Counted from the stretch's first letter, positions 1-9,748 are shown. The stretch: DNA of 51,336 nucleotides from Pseudomonadota bacterium (GCA_023451825.1 JAEXYA010000013.1:1-51336), one strand, 5' to 3'. The notes: generated from the letters alone by a model not told the origin. A program made the numbers and translations.

Positions 1-59
1 CACCAGCGTGGGCGGGGGGGGGGGGGGGGGCCCCGCGGCGCTTGCCCCACCCTACAGGA
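1..59. other. G homopolymer and half repeat at window edge
   Basis: Positions 14-30 are 17 consecutive G, followed directly by CCCC. Positions 41-56 resemble the right end of the repeat family that closes with TTTGCCCACCCTAC elsewhere in this window (9893, 12230, 28236). I infer the end of such a repeat, with a poly-G run that may be a sequencing or assembly artefact. No gene is seen here. Confidence 0.6.
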
Positions 60-614
60 TTACACCGGCTTCAAAGGCTGCGGCTCACCATCCGGCACCT
101 CGATCCTGATCGCATCGCCCGCCGCCACCTCGCCATCGGCCAGCACCACGGCCATCACGCCGGCCTTGTAGATGAGTCCGCCATCGGCATCGCGATCGAG
201 CGTTGCGGCCTTCAGCCCGTGCTGAAACTTGTCCATCAGCACACACGGTTCGCGCAGGCCGGTGAGTTCGATCACCGCGCTCGTGCCGAGATGCAGCCGC
301 GTGCCGGTCGGCAGCGCTGCGAGGTCGATGTCCGATGTGGTGATGTTCTCGCCGAGATCGCCGGGAGCGATCGCAAAGCCCTTGCCGTGCAAGTCGTCGA
401 ACAGCTCAGCCGGGATCAGATGTACCTGGCGCAGGTTCGGTTTGGTCGGATCGCGGCGGCGATCGTAGCGGTGCTGCACGGTGGCGCCCATATGGCCGTC
501 GCCTTCGACGCCGAGGCCTGCGAGCAGCCGAATGCTCAGCGCAGCTGTTTTGCTGAAGTGATGGCCGCGTCTGACGCAGACGGCGGTGACGCGGCCGCCT
601 AGCTCCGCCCTCAT
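60..614 (-). CDS. MOSC domain-containing protein
   Basis: A 184-residue protein with the features of a short stand-alone MOSC (molybdenum cofactor sulfurase C-terminal) protein. It opens with a beta strand and a GHHFSK segment, has GLGVEGDGHMG near residues 33-43, LIPAELF, then GDLGENITTSDIDL and a TGLREPC stretch. That last stretch carries the cysteine conserved in MOSC proteins (about residue 123). Members bind or transfer sulfur or metal-sulfur ligands; the substrate of this one cannot be inferred. The only in-frame ATG near the expected N-terminus lies inside an intergenic repeat (600-750) and has no Shine-Dalgarno sequence, so the start is uncertain. It lies downstream of purB on the same strand. 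Confidence 0.85.
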   Translation of the reverse strand: MRAELGGRVTAVCVRRGHHFSKTAALSIRLLAGLGVEGDGHMGATVQHRYDRRRDPTKPNLRQVHLIPAELFDDLHGKGFAIAPGDLGENITTSDIDLAALPTGTRLHLGTSAVIELTGLREPCVLMDKFQHGLKAATLDRDADGGLIYKAGVMAVVLADGEVAAGDAIRIEVPDGEPQPLKPV

Positions 615-750
615 GGTGAGGAGGCGCCACTACGGCGCCGTCTCGAACCATGTGCGACTAGGCTCCGAGTTTGCCGCCATCCTTCGAGACGCTGCGCAAG
701 AGCGCAGCTCCTCTCGCCGAAACGCAATTGCGTTTCGGCTGGGATGAGGG
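600..750. repeat. Intergenic inverted repeat, copy 1 (GAGGCGCC family)
   Basis: The block starts AGCTCCGCCCTCATGGTGAG and continues GAGGCGCCactacGGCGCCGTCTCGAACCATG. A CATCCTTCGAGACGC segment follows, then a palindromic AAACGCAATTGCGTTT at about 720-735. The first part recurs almost unchanged at 8481-8612. The AAACGCAATTGCGTTT motif recurs with one change near 33052. It overlaps the 5' end of the MOSC gene. Confidence 0.85.
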
Positions 751-756
751 ACATAG

Positions 757-2067
<1,311 letters not shown>

Positions 2068-2218
2068 TGGCGTCTCTGCAATGTCAGGGGTACCGCCGCG
2101 CTTTAGCAGATCAAGACAGGGGAAACCACCTCGGATACGTCTCGGGAGACTGATTTTCCTGCGGAATTTACCCCTTTTGGCCGTCGCTTTTGCGTGATCC
2201 GCTTCCTCGGCGCGGGGC

Positions 2219-2656
2219 TTACATCGGACCTTCGATCAGGTCCTTCGGAAACAGCTCATCTGACGCGTCCTTGAAAAAGAAGTTCGTGAGATACCATCCC
2301 TTGCTGGTCATCTTGAACGAGAAGCGAAAGTAAACGAACCCGAAATTCTCGAAATACGAGTAGTAGACGATCTGGCGCAGGGCGCCACGATAGTCCTGGT
2401 CGTAGACTTTTTTGCCGAAATCGAATTTCTTCCCCTGGAGATCGTTCAGCAGTTTTTCGATGTCTCCGGCGCGATCCGGGCTCCCGATCGTCTTGGAAAC
2501 CTGCGTCGCGGCATCGTGAAATTTGGCTGTGCTGATCAGCGTGAAAATCTGCTTTGCGAAGCGGTCGGGATCGGCGATGCGCGTAGGCTCTGCGGCGAGC
2601 GCAGGCACGATCAGGCAAAGAAGAGCCGTCAGGACTGATAACAGACGGGTATGCAT
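2219..2656 (-). CDS. Small secreted protein of unknown function
   Basis: A 145-residue protein with a clear signal peptide: basic start, leucine-rich core and an ALA|AEP cleavage site near residue 22. The mature part is about 120 residues, rich in Phe, Tyr and Lys, and ends in a run of beta-type segments (YYSYFENFGFVYFRFSF, then GWYLTNFFFKD). The shape suggests a small periplasmic alpha+beta protein; I do not recognise the family. It lies 30 bp downstream of rpe on the same strand and may be cotranscribed with it, but nothing links its role to pentose metabolism. Confidence 0.75.
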   Translation of the reverse strand: MHTRLLSVLTALLCLIVPALAAEPTRIADPDRFAKQIFTLISTAKFHDAATQVSKTIGSPDRAGDIEKLLNDLQGKKFDFGKKVYDQDYRGALRQIVYYSYFENFGFVYFRFSFKMTSKGWYLTNFFFKDASDELFPKDLIEGPM

Positions 2657-2686
2657 GGGCAGCCTCGTTGTTTTCCGCGTGGCGGG

Positions 2687-3388
2687 CTAGATTACTTCGC
2701 CGCGCGCTTTCATTGCCTCGCTGCGGATCCCGTCGATATTCGCCTTGTAGTTCTCCATCGTGCCGCCCTTGAACACGGCTGAGCCTGCGACAAACGCATT
2801 CGCGCCTGCAGCCGCGAGTGCGCCGACATTTGCGGCCGAGACGCCGCCATCCACTTCGATATCGATCGGCCGGCCCGCCAGCATGGCACGGAGATTCGTG
2901 ACCTTCTCGACAGCCGACGGGATGAACGCCTGGCCGCCGAAGCCCGGGTTGACCGACATCACCAGCACGAGATCGACGAGGTCGAGCACATATTCGATCG
3001 CGGAGAGCGGCGTGCCGGGATTGAGCGAGACGCCGGCCTTCTTGCCCAGCGCACGGATCGCCTGCAGCGAGCGATGCAGATGCGGGCCGGCTTCCGCATG
3101 CACGGTGATGTGGTCGCAGCCGGCCTTGGCGAAGGCTTCGAGATAGGGATCGACCGGCGCGATCATCAGATGCGCGTCAAAAATCTTGGTGGTGTACGGG
3201 CGCAGCGCCTTGATGACATCGTAGCCATAGGAAATGTTCGGCACGAAATGGCCGTCCATCACGTCGAGATGCATCCAGTCGGCGCCCGCGGTATCGACAG
3301 CACGCACTTCGTCGCCGAGCTTGGCGAAATCAGCCGCCAGAATGGAGGGGGCGATCACCAGCGGGCGTGGCGCGAAGCTCTGGGACAT
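2687..3388 (-). CDS. rpe: Ribulose-phosphate 3-epimerase
   Basis: A 233-residue TIM-barrel enzyme that interconverts D-ribulose 5-phosphate and D-xylulose 5-phosphate in the pentose phosphate and Calvin pathways. Visible motifs are APSILAADFAKLG, the metal-binding DWMHLDVMDGHFVPN, FDAHLMI, VMSVNPGFGGQ and the phosphate-binding IEVDGGVSAAN. The frame is open for 45 codons further upstream, but the ATG at 3388 gives MSQSFAPRPL, is preceded by AGGAAGA, and matches the usual protein length. The upstream extension is therefore left out. Confidence 0.96.
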   Translation of the reverse strand: MSQSFAPRPLVIAPSILAADFAKLGDEVRAVDTAGADWMHLDVMDGHFVPNISYGYDVIKALRPYTTKIFDAHLMIAPVDPYLEAFAKAGCDHITVHAEAGPHLHRSLQAIRALGKKAGVSLNPGTPLSAIEYVLDLVDLVLVMSVNPGFGGQAFIPSAVEKVTNLRAMLAGRPIDIEVDGGVSAANVGALAAAGANAFVAGSAVFKGGTMENYKANIDGIRSEAMKARGEVI

Positions 3389-3624
3389 GGTCTGTCTTCC
3401 TGAAAGGGCGATGGGAGCGGCTCCGCGTAACATGCGGGTGTGAGCGCGGCAACGCGGCAGCGCGGGGCCTGTGGAGTTCCGGCAAAATCTGCCGCTGGGG
3501 CAGGGATTGCCCGGTCGGGACATGGACTCAGTGCCTGCGGGGCATTGATTTCATGTCGTTTTTCCGGTGGCACAGGGCTTGCTGATCTTTCCCTGGGCCA
3601 TTCCGGCCCGGATGGAGATCAACG

Positions 3625-4353
3625 ATGCTTGGCGTCGCAGCGCTTGCCACATCGGCCATGGACCTTCTGCAGTCGCTGACCGCGAAGAAGAACGCCTCTG
3701 CCTCGTCGTCCAAGACGACGACCGGTCTTTCGCAGGGCGGTTCGTTTCAGCTGAGCGCGCCTACGTCGATCGCGGCGACAACCAGCGCGACAGCTGGCTC
3801 CACTTCATCTTCCGGCAATCTCTCGACCTCGACCATGAGCGCGCTGCTCGATGCGCAGAGCCAGACCAATGTCTCGGCCAATTCGAAGACGCGCTCCGAT
3901 GCGCTGAAGAGCTTGTTCAAGCTGCTTGATGGCGATGGTGACGGGTCGATCAGCAAGGCGGAATTCGAGGGCAAGCTCGGCGCCGGCGGCACCAATGTCG
4001 CCAATGCCGACAAGGTGTTCGCCAAGCTCGACAAGGACGGCGACGGCTCGGTGAGCATCGACGAACTCGGCAAGGCGCTGAAGGGGGCGGGCAAGCCGCA
4101 TCACGGCGGTGGTGGCGGTGGCGACGACGCGCAGACAGCGGGCGCGACGACCACGACGACGGTCAATGCCGATGGCAGCACGACCACCTCCATCAGCTAT
4201 GCCGACGGATCGAAGGTGACATCGACCTCCGCCGTTCCTGCATCATCGACTGCGGCGGCGGCGCGCACGACCTACAATGCCGTCGAACAGATGATCGCCA
4301 AGCAGGCGCAACAGATCTCAGCCGCGGCGTCGTCGCTGTCGATCAGCGCCTGA
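3625..4353 (+). CDS. EF-hand calcium-binding protein, low complexity
   Basis: A 242-residue protein with two canonical EF-hand loops: residues 102-113 (DGDGDGSISKAE) and 136-147 (DKDGDGSVSIDE). Both have Asp at positions 1, 3 and 5, Gly at 6 and Glu at 12, so both should bind Ca2+. The flanks are Ser/Thr/Ala-rich (residues 20-90), and a His/Gly segment near 158-167 precedes a Thr/Ser-rich tail. No classical signal peptide is visible, although the first 20 residues are hydrophobic. Rhizobiales carry many such EF-hand proteins with unknown roles. Its 3' end overlaps the convergent KTSC gene by 36 bp. Confidence 0.85.
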   Translation: MLGVAALATSAMDLLQSLTAKKNASASSSKTTTGLSQGGSFQLSAPTSIAATTSATAGSTSSSGNLSTSTMSALLDAQSQTNVSANSKTRSDALKSLFKLLDGDGDGSISKAEFEGKLGAGGTNVANADKVFAKLDKDGDGSVSIDELGKALKGAGKPHHGGGGGGDDAQTAGATTTTTVNADGSTTTSISYADGSKVTSTSAVPASSTAAAARTTYNAVEQMIAKQAQQISAAASSLSISA

Positions 4354-4599
4354 TCGCTCAAGCTCCTGATACGCAAACCTGTCGCGGACGCGGTGATTGA
4401 AAAACACGCCGCGTGATGGTGCGGTGCTGAAGGCCGCGTGCACTTCCGGCGGCACTTGCGCATAAGCATACCGACGCCCGCTAGTAAACGTCACGCGCAT
4501 CTCGCGTGTTTCGGGGCTGTAGCTGAGATGGCGAATCGCTGTCGAAGGCATCACGGTCACCGCGTCGTTGCTCAACGACACAAACTCATACCACCGCAT
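4318..4599 (-). CDS. KTSC domain protein
   Basis: A 93-residue protein matching the small KTSC domain. Residues 17-75 run from the MPSTAIRHLSYSP segment (a short strand and turn) through VTFTSGRRYAYAQVPPEV to AFSTAPSRGVFFNHRVRDRF, where the family usually has a SxGxYFN pattern. KTSC stands alone or follows lysyl-tRNA synthetase domains and may bind RNA, but its function is not established. The ATG at 4599 has AGGAAGC about 11 bases upstream. The basic tail overlaps the 3' end of the EF-hand gene on the other strand. Confidence 0.8.
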   Translation of the reverse strand: MRWYEFVSLSNDAVTVMPSTAIRHLSYSPETREMRVTFTSGRRYAYAQVPPEVHAAFSTAPSRGVFFNHRVRDRFAYQELERSGADRQRRRRG

Positions 4600-4755
4600 T
4601 TCGTTGCGCTTCCTGCGCTGTAGGTAGGAGGTTGCGCGCGCGCGAAATTTTTGCGGCCAGATTGCCGCATATATGGCAGCGGCATCCCGACATTCATTTC
4701 TCGCTAACGTTAACGCGGCAGGCTTCCCAGTAGTTTGAAGTATTTCTGGTGGCTT

Positions 4756-5937
4756 ATGTTGCGTATCATAGTATTCGTTCTTGCTGTTGGTAGTTATCTA
4801 CTCAGCGCCCCCGCGCGCGCGGAGGATGAGCTTTTTGCTTCCATGCGGCTGCGCGGCGGCTATGACAGCAACCCGCTCTTCTCGACCGGCGGTGGCCGCG
4901 GCAGTGGCAGCATCGGCAGCGCCTTCATCGGCACCGAGGTCGGGCTGATTGCCGCCGGCAAGCAGGACGACATCACCTGGAATGCGACGGCCGAGGCCAA
5001 CTCCACGCGCTACATCGCGCCCGGCATCGATCCTGCGCTCGTCGTCAAGCTCGGCCTGCGCGGCATCATGGGCGATGACGATTTTCGCGTGATCTCGACC
5101 ACGTCGTTCTCCGAAATCGACACCTACAATACCAAGTCGATGGATCTCGCGCAGTCGGTGAAGCTCGAAAGCATCAAGGACAAGATCAAGTGGTTCGTGA
5201 CCGGCGAGGTCGGTCTGTCCCGGCTGAACCAGACCAATGTGATCTTCCAGGATTTCCTGCCGCTGCCGCATCAGGTTCTGCGCGGCACCATCATTCCCGG
5301 TGTCAGCGTGATCCTCAGCAAGGGTGAGCTCGGCGTCTCGGTGAACCTGTCGATGCGGCGCTATGCGGAAGAGCTCGATCTGTTCGGCTATCGCCGCGAC
5401 AATGAGCGTATCCAACCTTTCCTGTTCGCGCGCTACGCGGATGGCGACCTCAGCATGTTCGCGTCGGTGTCGCAGCTCTATGGCATCTGGCACGATATCG
5501 ACTTCACCAATGTGAATACGACCTTGTTCGATGCCAATCTGACCTGGCGGCCCAAACCGTTTACGCTGGAATTGGCGGCCGTTCGGCGCGCGGGCGAAAC
5601 GACGTTTCCGCTGTCGCCGATCACGATCGATACGTTGCTGACGGCAAAGGGGACGTGGCAGGTGAACGACAAGTGGTCGTTGACGGCGGCAGCCGGTTAT
5701 ACGGATTCGATCTATCTCGACTCGCCATATCGGGCGACGACCTACACTTACGGCATCGGTGCGGTGCGTGAATTGGGCAGCGGCTACAAGCTCGGTTTCG
5801 ATCTCACCCGCGTCACCGGCACGCTGCTCGATGGCGAGAAAGCGCAGGGCTATATCGTCGCGTCGTCGCTGTCGAAGAGTTTTGCGCCGACAGCGACGAA
5901 GCCGAAGGGTGATGTCATTGCCAAGCCGGCGATGTGA
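4756..5937 (+). CDS. Outer membrane beta-barrel protein
   Basis: A 393-residue protein from the ATG at 4756; a TTG seven codons upstream is the alternative start. The signal peptide ends at ARA|EDE. The mature protein is a series of amphipathic strands alternating polar and hydrophobic residues, beginning LFASMRLRGGYDSNPLF, the typical first strand of BBP2-type outer-membrane barrels. It has no plug or TonB box. The last residues (PTATKPKGDVIAKPAM) are not the usual aromatic C-terminal barrel residue, so the barrel probably ends near SSLSKSFAP. Ligand or role unknown. It stands alone between convergent neighbours. Confidence 0.8.
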   Translation: MLRIIVFVLAVGSYLLSAPARAEDELFASMRLRGGYDSNPLFSTGGGRGSGSIGSAFIGTEVGLIAAGKQDDITWNATAEANSTRYIAPGIDPALVVKLGLRGIMGDDDFRVISTTSFSEIDTYNTKSMDLAQSVKLESIKDKIKWFVTGEVGLSRLNQTNVIFQDFLPLPHQVLRGTIIPGVSVILSKGELGVSVNLSMRRYAEELDLFGYRRDNERIQPFLFARYADGDLSMFASVSQLYGIWHDIDFTNVNTTLFDANLTWRPKPFTLELAAVRRAGETTFPLSPITIDTLLTAKGTWQVNDKWSLTAAAGYTDSIYLDSPYRATTYTYGIGAVRELGSGYKLGFDLTRVTGTLLDGEKAQGYIVASSLSKSFAPTATKPKGDVIAKPAM

Positions 5938-6012
5938 GCATGATCCCGAAAACGGATCGGATCATGCTTGCTTGAACATTTTGGAGGGCGAACGGGGGCG
6001 TACCCCCGTTCG
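5938..6012. repeat. Two adjacent palindromes downstream of the barrel gene
   Basis: GCATGATCC and GGATCATGC face each other at about 5938-5969. A second hairpin, CGAACGGGGG-cgta-CCCCCGTTCG, lies at 5989-6012. Neither is followed by a T run, so they look like dispersed intergenic repeats more than an intrinsic terminator, although the second could stall transcription. Confidence 0.6.
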
Positions 6013-6062
6013 CTGCCGAGGGAAGAGTGAGATCCCTCAGCCGTCATGTTTGATGCTGATAA

Positions 6063-6356
6063 TCAGCAGCCGCACCCGCCACGTCCGCCAAGGCCGACGC
6101 CAGCGCCGACATTGACGAGGAGGCCATTGCGCAGCAGGCCGCCAACCAGACCGTGCTTGCCGCCGAGGCCGGAGACGCCGACGCCGAGACCGGCACCGAC
6201 ACCCAGGCCGCCACGGCCACCAAGCACGCCGCCGAGCAGACCGCCGGCATTGACGCCGACCCCGAGGCCGACACCGACATTGAGGCCCTTGGCGTTTGCA
6301 GACGGTGCGCTCATGAGAGCGGCGGCGGTGATGGCAAGGATAGCGATCTTCTTCAT
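6063..6356 (-). CDS. Glycine-rich small secreted protein
   Basis: A 97-residue protein. The first 22 residues form a signal peptide ending SANA|KGL. The remainder is almost entirely Gly, Val, Leu and Ala in near-repeats of the type GVGLGVGV, interrupted once by GGKHGLVGGLLRNG and ending RGGCGC with two cysteines. It should be exported and probably forms a beta-rich or disordered, possibly surface-associated polypeptide. The regular alternating composition also produces long spurious ORFs on the other strand. No function can be assigned. About 250 bp without a gene lies upstream of its start and should hold its promoter. Confidence 0.75.
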   Translation of the reverse strand: MKKIAILAITAAALMSAPSANAKGLNVGVGLGVGVNAGGLLGGVLGGRGGLGVGAGLGVGVSGLGGKHGLVGGLLRNGLLVNVGAGVGLGGRGGCGC

Positions 6357-6613
6357 GACGTTCTCTCCACTGTTGTGTGCCCTTGTTGGACACGCGTGAA
6401 GATGCTCCGTTCAATTTAGCTCTGCAATCGAAAGGGAATTTTTACCTTAAAGCAGCCGGTTTTATACGATCGAATACATGGATTTCGGTAGATAATTACT
6501 TTGGCGGATAAAAGTATACCCAAAGCCCGCTGTGCCACTCATACGCGTTCACATCTGACCGTTATGGGTTCGATTGTTGCGGCCGCAGTGAGGCAGCTCG
6601 TGGCATCACGATG

Positions 6614-7612
6614 TCATCGCGAAAACCGGTCGCGCCACGCCGGCAGGGCGCCTGCGAAGGGCAAAGCGGTCGCCTCGTAGACCCCGCGCGCGATGGCACG
6701 GGCGATCACATTGCCGGCCAGCATGCCGAGTTCGGTGAGGCCGACCAGCGGATCGATCTCTTTCTCGCAAGTCGCTGCTGCAAACACGATGTCGCCGTCG
6801 AGCGGCGCGTGCACGGGATAGATCGCATGCGCAAACCCCGTCTGCGCCATCATGGCGAGTCGCTGCGCTTGTGCCTTGGTGAGGATCGCATCGGTGACAA
6901 CGACAGCGAGCGTTGTGTTCTCGACCGAGGTCGCGGCAGGGCCACCCTTGATACGTAGCGCGTGCATGTCCGGCGTGATCTTGTTGGGAAAGCCACGACC
7001 GCCAAACTCGCCATTCGCCTCGAAAGCCGCTGCCCAGAAATGAGCGCTGTCACCCATGGTCACAGCGCCCACGGCATTCACGGCAGCAAGCGCAGCGACG
7101 CGCACGCCGGTCGATGTGACGGCGGAAGCCGAGCCGAGCCCGCCTTTGAGCGTTGCCGTGGTGGCGCCCATGCCGGCGCCGACGCTGCCGAGTGCGAATG
7201 TGTCGCTCGCATTGTTCGCCGCGGCATAGCCGAGATCGCGATAGGGCGGGAAGCGGCCCCAGTTCTTGTCGCCGCCATTGAGAAGATCGAACAGCACGGC
7301 ACCGGGCACGATGGGAATCACCGCCGGGCCGATCTGGAAGCCTCGGCCTTGTTCGGCGAGCCAGGCCTGCACGCCGCCGCCGGCCTCCAGACCGAAAGCG
7401 GAGCCGCCGGACAGGGCGATGCCCTGGATCGCATCCACCGTATTGACGGGATCGAGCAGGCTGGCATCGCGCGTGCCGGGGCCGCCGCCGCGGATATCGG
7501 CGGAGGCGACGGCGGGCTTGTCGAACAGAATCGCGGTGACGCCGGAGGCGAGGGCGTCGTCGTCGGCATGGCCGACGCGGACGCCGGCAATATCGGTGAG
7601 AAGGTTCTGCAT
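6614..7612 (-). CDS. P1 family peptidase (DmpA-type aminopeptidase)
   Basis: A 332-residue protein of the DmpA/L-aminopeptidase D-esterase family, N-terminal nucleophile hydrolases that cleave themselves into two chains. The stretch VENTTLAVVVTDA near residue 230 matches the self-cleavage region, with Thr as likely nucleophile. GVRVGH at the start and GGSAFGLEAG near residue 75 are also typical. The frame is open 17 codons upstream, but the ATG at 7612 is preceded by GGGAGGA at good spacing. Substrates in the family are N-terminal residues, beta-peptides or amides; the one here is unknown. It is divergent from ccdA. Confidence 0.9.
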   Translation of the reverse strand: MQNLLTDIAGVRVGHADDDALASGVTAILFDKPAVASADIRGGGPGTRDASLLDPVNTVDAIQGIALSGGSAFGLEAGGGVQAWLAEQGRGFQIGPAVIPIVPGAVLFDLLNGGDKNWGRFPPYRDLGYAAANNASDTFALGSVGAGMGATTATLKGGLGSASAVTSTGVRVAALAAVNAVGAVTMGDSAHFWAAAFEANGEFGGRGFPNKITPDMHALRIKGGPAATSVENTTLAVVVTDAILTKAQAQRLAMMAQTGFAHAIYPVHAPLDGDIVFAAATCEKEIDPLVGLTELGMLAGNVIARAIARGVYEATALPFAGALPAWRDRFSR

Positions 7613-7734
7613 TGGGTTCCTCCCGGCAAATTCCATGCTGCGATCGTGATCACGCGCGATCACAACCCCATCAACTGCATCATCCTTGATCTAACACGCT
7701 TGCATGTCAGCGCGCGCGCGGTGCATCTAGCCGC

Positions 7735-8469
7735 ATGATCACGGATGTCACGATCCCCGCGGCGCTGATTGCCGGCATTGTCAGCTTCCTGTCACCCTGC
7801 GTGCTGCCGCTGGTGCCGCCCTATCTCATCTATCTCACCGGCGCGACCATCGAGCAGGTGGCCGATGACGAGCAGGGCGCCGCATCGAGACGCGCGGTCA
7901 TGGTCTCGGCGCTGGTCTTTGTGCTCGGCTTCTCCACGGTGTTCGTCATCCTCGGCGCCAGCGCCAGCCTGATCGGCAGCCTGGTCCGTGCCTATGCGGC
8001 GCAGCTCTCGCTGGTGGCCGGCGTGCTGATCATTCTGATGGGCCTGCATTTCCTTGGCCTGACCCGTATCGGCGTTTTGATGCGCGAAGGGCGCATGACG
8101 ATGCCGAAGCCTGTCGGCCTGTGGGGCGCCTATGCGATGGGCCTCGCTTTTGCCTTTGGCTGGACGCCCTGCATCGGGCCGATCCTCGCGGCGATCCTCT
8201 CTGTCGCAGCGGCAGAGGCGACGGTGACCAAGGGGGCGGGGCTCTTGGCGGTCTATTCGCTCGGCCTCGGCATCCCGTTCCTGCTTGCGGCCTTCATGGT
8301 CGAGCGCTTCTCCAGCGTGTTCGCGCGGATGAAGAAGCATCTGGTGCATGTGGAGCGCGCAATGGGTGTGCTGATGATTCTCACCGGCATCGCGTTTCTC
8401 ACGGGCGGCGTCGCGAGCGCCAGCATCTGGCTGCTGGAGACGTTTCCCGCGCTGCAGAATTTTGGGTGA
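7735..8469 (+). CDS. ccdA: Cytochrome c biogenesis protein CcdA
   Basis: A 244-residue inner-membrane protein of the short CcdA/DsbD-beta family with six predicted membrane segments. It should carry electrons from cytoplasmic thioredoxin to periplasmic thiol proteins used in cytochrome c maturation. The two redox cysteines sit in the characteristic motifs SPCVLPLVPP (Cys about 22) and GWTPCIGPIL (Cys about 145). Between them lies a charged cytoplasmic loop (TIEQVADDEQGAASRR). No other cytochrome c maturation gene is adjacent. A dispersed repeat starts 12 bp after the stop. Confidence 0.95.
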   Translation: MITDVTIPAALIAGIVSFLSPCVLPLVPPYLIYLTGATIEQVADDEQGAASRRAVMVSALVFVLGFSTVFVILGASASLIGSLVRAYAAQLSLVAGVLIILMGLHFLGLTRIGVLMREGRMTMPKPVGLWGAYAMGLAFAFGWTPCIGPILAAILSVAAAEATVTKGAGLLAVYSLGLGIPFLLAAFMVERFSSVFARMKKHLVHVERAMGVLMILTGIAFLTGGVASASIWLLETFPALQNFG

Positions 8470-8480
8470 GCGTCCTGCCA

Positions 8481-8612
8481 CTAGCTCCGCCCTCATGGTG
8501 AGGAGGCGCCTCTTCGGCGCCGTCTCGAACCATGACTTGGCCGGGCTTGTGTATGTGCGGCCATCCTTCGAGACGCGGTCGAAGGCGACCGCTCCTCAGG
8601 ATGAGGAGCGGT
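8481..8612. repeat. Intergenic inverted repeat, copy 2 (GAGGCGCC family)
   Basis: Near-copy of the block at 600: AGCTCCGCCCTCATGGTGAG, then GAGGCGCCtcttcGGCGCCGTCTCGAACCATG, a CCATCCTTCGAGACGC segment and a matching CTCCTCAGGATGAGGAGCG. It lies between the convergent ccdA and livK-like genes. Confidence 0.85.
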
Positions 8613-8635
8613 GTATGCTGTAGGGATCAGAAGCC

Positions 8636-9748
8636 TCAGCTGCCCTTGCCGAGCTCCGCGTAGTTCCCCTTCGCGTCCCACTTGTAGACGACATAGTCGA
8701 TCGCCTTGATGTCGCCCTTGGCATCGAAGGCCATCTTGCCGAGCACGGTGTCCCATTCGCCGGCCTTGATGGTCTCCATCACCTTCTTGGTGTCGGTGGA
8801 GTTCGCCTTCGCCACGGCCTGGGTCCAGACCTGGAACGCGGCATAGGTGTAGAGCGTGTAGCCTTCCGGATCGATGTTCTTGGCCTTGAACTTCTCGACG
8901 ATCGCCTTGGCGGTCGGCTTGTTGCGCGGATCCGGGCCGAAGGTGAACAGCGTGCCTTCCGCGGCGGGGCCGGTGATGGAGGCGAATTCCTTGTCGTTCA
9001 TGGCGTCGCCGGCCATCATCACGGTCTTGAGGCCCTGGTCGCGCATCTGGCGCAGGATCAGGCCGGCTTCCTGGTGATAGCCGCCGACATAGACGAGATC
9101 GATATTGTCACGCTTCAGGCGCGAGACGATGGAGTTGAAATCCTTGTCGCCCTTGTTGTAGCTCTCGAATAGTTTTTCGGTGACGCCTGCTTTGTTCAGC
9201 GCCTTCTTGGTCTCGTCCGCGAGGCCCTTGCCGTAAGTGGTCTTGTCGTTGAGGATCGCGACATTCTTGCCCTTGTAGTTCTTGGCAATGTAGTCGGCGG
9301 CGACAAGGCCCTGCTGGTCGTCGCGGCCGCAGACGCGCAGCACATTGGCGAGCTTGCGCTCGGTGAACAGCGGGTTGGTCGAGGCCGGGGTGATCTGCAG
9401 CACATTGCTGTCGGCATAGGCTTCCGAGGCCGGGATCGACGACGACGAGCAGAAATGCCCGGCGACGAACGGCACCTTGGACGACGCGAGCTTTTCGGCG
9501 ACCGAACGGGCCTGCTTGGGATCGCAGGCATCGTCGCCGACCTGCAGCGCCAGCTTCTTGCCGAGCACGCCGCCGGCGGCATTGATATCGGCCACCGCCT
9601 GATCGGCGCCGTTCTTCATCTGCCGGCCAAACGCCGATTCGCCGCCCGTCATGGGGCCGGCCACCGCGACATTGATGTCCTGCGCGAAGGCTGCGGAAGA
9701 GAGCAGCGATGCGGCGAAGGCAAGACCAAGGAGCTTGATGGGTTTCAT
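8636..9748 (-). CDS. livK: Branched-chain amino-acid ABC transporter, substrate-binding protein
   Basis: A 370-residue periplasmic binding protein of the Leu/Ile/Val (type I fold) family. The signal peptide ends AFAQD near residue 22. The mature start DINVAVAGPMTGGESAFGRQ and the later PFVAGHFCSSSSIPASEAYA are the usual ligand-loop segments. A conserved cysteine pair, CDPKQARS and GHFC, is present. The ATG at 9748 follows GAGGATC. The frame is open 34 codons further, but that stretch is not a signal peptide. It is on the same strand as livHMGF, though separated by the two PstS-like genes and two repeats, so it may have its own promoter. Confidence 0.93.
   Translation of the reverse strand: MKPIKLLGLAFAASLLSSAAFAQDINVAVAGPMTGGESAFGRQMKNGADQAVADINAAGGVLGKKLALQVGDDACDPKQARSVAEKLASSKVPFVAGHFCSSSSIPASEAYADSNVLQITPASTNPLFTERKLANVLRVCGRDDQQGLVAADYIAKNYKGKNVAILNDKTTYGKGLADETKKALNKAGVTEKLFESYNKGDKDFNSIVSRLKRDNIDLVYVGGYHQEAGLILRQMRDQGLKTVMMAGDAMNDKEFASITGPAAEGTLFTFGPDPRNKPTAKAIVEKFKAKNIDPEGYTLYTYAAFQVWTQAVAKANSTDTKKVMETIKAGEWDTVLGKMAFDAKGDIKAIDYVVYKWDAKGNYAELGKGS

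Noticed and set aside
5989..6012. CGAACGGGGG/CCCCCGTTCG hairpin as a terminator
   Set aside because: No T run follows on either strand; treated as a repeat.
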